Positions 6,536 to 6,763 of a stretch of DNA of 6,763 nucleotides are shown in pieces (positions within the stretch are counted from its first letter, which is position 1; every line of letters starts with the position of its first letter). This DNA comes from an uncultured Bacilli bacterium. GTDB taxonomy: Bacteria > Bacillota_I > Bacilli_A > RF39 > UBA660. The notes under the pieces were generated by a model. The model had not been told where the DNA came from. It did no database searches and saw only the letters and a list, made by a program, of their open reading frames with translations. The stretch spans positions 1-6,763 of the forward strand of contig CAKOMS010000030.1 in assembly GCA_934096735.1 (NCBI GenBank), written 5' to 3'. The position numbers were made by a program, and so were the translations under genes.

Positions 6536-6557
6536 TAATATAATAAATAGTCAAGGT

Positions 6558-6609
6558 AAGTATGATTACTTCTGTCAATTTTATTGTCAAAGTATTCATA
6601 CTTTTTTTT
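6558..6609 (+). terminator. Rho-independent terminator after the acyl-CoA synthetase
   Basis: The arms 6558-6571 and 6590-6603 pair over 14 positions with one T-T mismatch, around an 18-base loop that contains a repeated TGTCAA/TGTCA. Eight T follow or overlap the 3' arm (6602-6609). The stem is AU-rich and the loop long, but the T tract and the position 22 bases after the stop support termination. Confidence 0.75.
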
Positions 6610-6637
6610 ATATTTTAATCAAAAAAATACACATGAC

Positions 6638-6666
6638 TTGAATAATAATAAATTTTATAGTATTCT
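6638..6666 (+). promoter_or_regulatory. Candidate promoter for the last gene
   Basis: TTGAAT (6638-6643) and TATTCT (6661-6666) are separated by 17 bases, a moderate match to the sigma-A consensus. They lie between the terminator and the ribosome binding site of the next gene, giving a leader of about 50 bases. AT richness makes chance matches likely, hence the modest confidence. Confidence 0.4.
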
Positions 6667-6683
6667 ATTAATAGAAAGATAGA

Positions 6684-6711
6684 AAATAAGTAAAAGATAA
6701 ACTTATTTACT
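6684..6711 (+). promoter_or_regulatory. Leader hairpin next to the ribosome binding site, with two alternative stems
   Basis: AAATAAGT (6684-6691) can pair perfectly with ACTTATTT (6701-6708). A competing stem, AGTAAA (6689-6694) with TTTACT (6706-6711), ends two bases before GGAGGT (6713-6718). The two cannot form together. Such a leader could influence translation of the last gene, but both stems are AU-rich and weak, and no known riboswitch is recognised. Confidence 0.3.
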
Positions 6712-6725
6712 CGGAGGTTGATAAA

Positions 6726-6763
6726 ATGAAAAAAATAGACTTCCGGGGGGGGGGTTGTGAAAC
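6726..6763 (+). CDS. Start of an unidentified gene, cut by the right edge
   Basis: An ATG at 6726 follows GGAGGT (6713-6718) with a 7-base gap, the best translation start signal in the window together with that of sufS. The visible codons give MKKIDFRGGGCE and remain open to the edge. The charged start resembles a cytoplasmic or signal-bearing protein alike, so no function can be proposed. From the seventh codon on, the reading frame depends on the exact length of a G tract that may be unreliable. Confidence 0.6.
   Translation, partial: MKKIDFRGGGCE
6745..6754 (+). repeat. Ten-base G homopolymer near the right edge
   Basis: Ten G in a row fall within the first codons of the last gene, in DNA that otherwise has no G run longer than five. 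It lies nine bases from the end of the window. A sequencing or assembly artefact at a contig end is the simplest reading; a slippage-prone phase-variation tract is the alternative. Confidence 0.9.

Noticed and set aside
1..6763. Reassigned TGA (genetic code 4), considered because of the Mollicutes-like composition
   Set aside because: Every Trp checked is TGG and no coding frame contains an internal TGA; all visible stops are TAA, so the window gives no support for it.
1..6763. CRISPR arrays, tRNA or rRNA genes, insertion sequences
   Set aside because: No spaced direct repeats, cloverleaf-like sequences, GC-rich RNA segments, transposase motifs or terminal inverted repeats were seen; intergenic gaps are all under 200 bases.

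Overview
The window reads like a piece of a very AT-rich, low-GC Gram-positive genome. The likeliest source is an uncultured gut member of the Bacilli/Mycoplasmatota side (RF39-like or relatives). This is inferred from composition (roughly 25% G+C, arginine almost always AGA, all five visible stop codons TAA), from the SufU-type rather than IscU/SufE-type scaffold, and from an Asn/Tyr-rich surface protein of a kind I associate with such genomes. Every tryptophan I checked is TGG and no in-frame TGA occurs, so the window gives no sign of a reassigned TGA codon. All genes lie on the + strand.

Region 1 (1-1480): the 3' part of a large secreted or surface-exposed protein, cut by the left edge and closed by a strong intrinsic terminator (1448-1480). 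Its last quarter ends in a 'YWLMSP ... GVRPAISLK' module. That stretch has different codon use and higher G+C than the rest of the gene, which suggests a mosaic or hypervariable domain.

Region 2 (1500-4622): a compact SUF iron-sulfur cluster operon in the order sufC, short sufD/B-like, sufS, sufU. Gaps are 4 nt, 0 nt and a 1-nt overlap, and a terminator-like hairpin lies on the sufU stop codon. SufS takes sulfur from cysteine, SufU receives it, and the SufC ATPase with its SufB/D-family partner should form the assembly scaffold. The partner has only 218 residues, about half the family's usual length, keeping mainly the end of the beta-helix and the C-terminal helical part. The full-length sufB that normally closes the Firmicutes sufCDSUB operon is absent. 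This reduced SUF system is the most interesting feature of the window.

Region 3 (4623-6609): a single adenylate-forming (ANL superfamily) enzyme, probably an acyl-CoA synthetase. It has its own near-consensus sigma-A promoter upstream and an intrinsic terminator downstream, so it is an independent transcription unit.

Region 4 (6610-6763): a candidate promoter, a leader hairpin, a strong ribosome binding site and the first codons of another gene. That gene runs into a 10-base G tract nine bases before the window edge, which is either a contig-end artefact or, less likely, a phase-variable tract.
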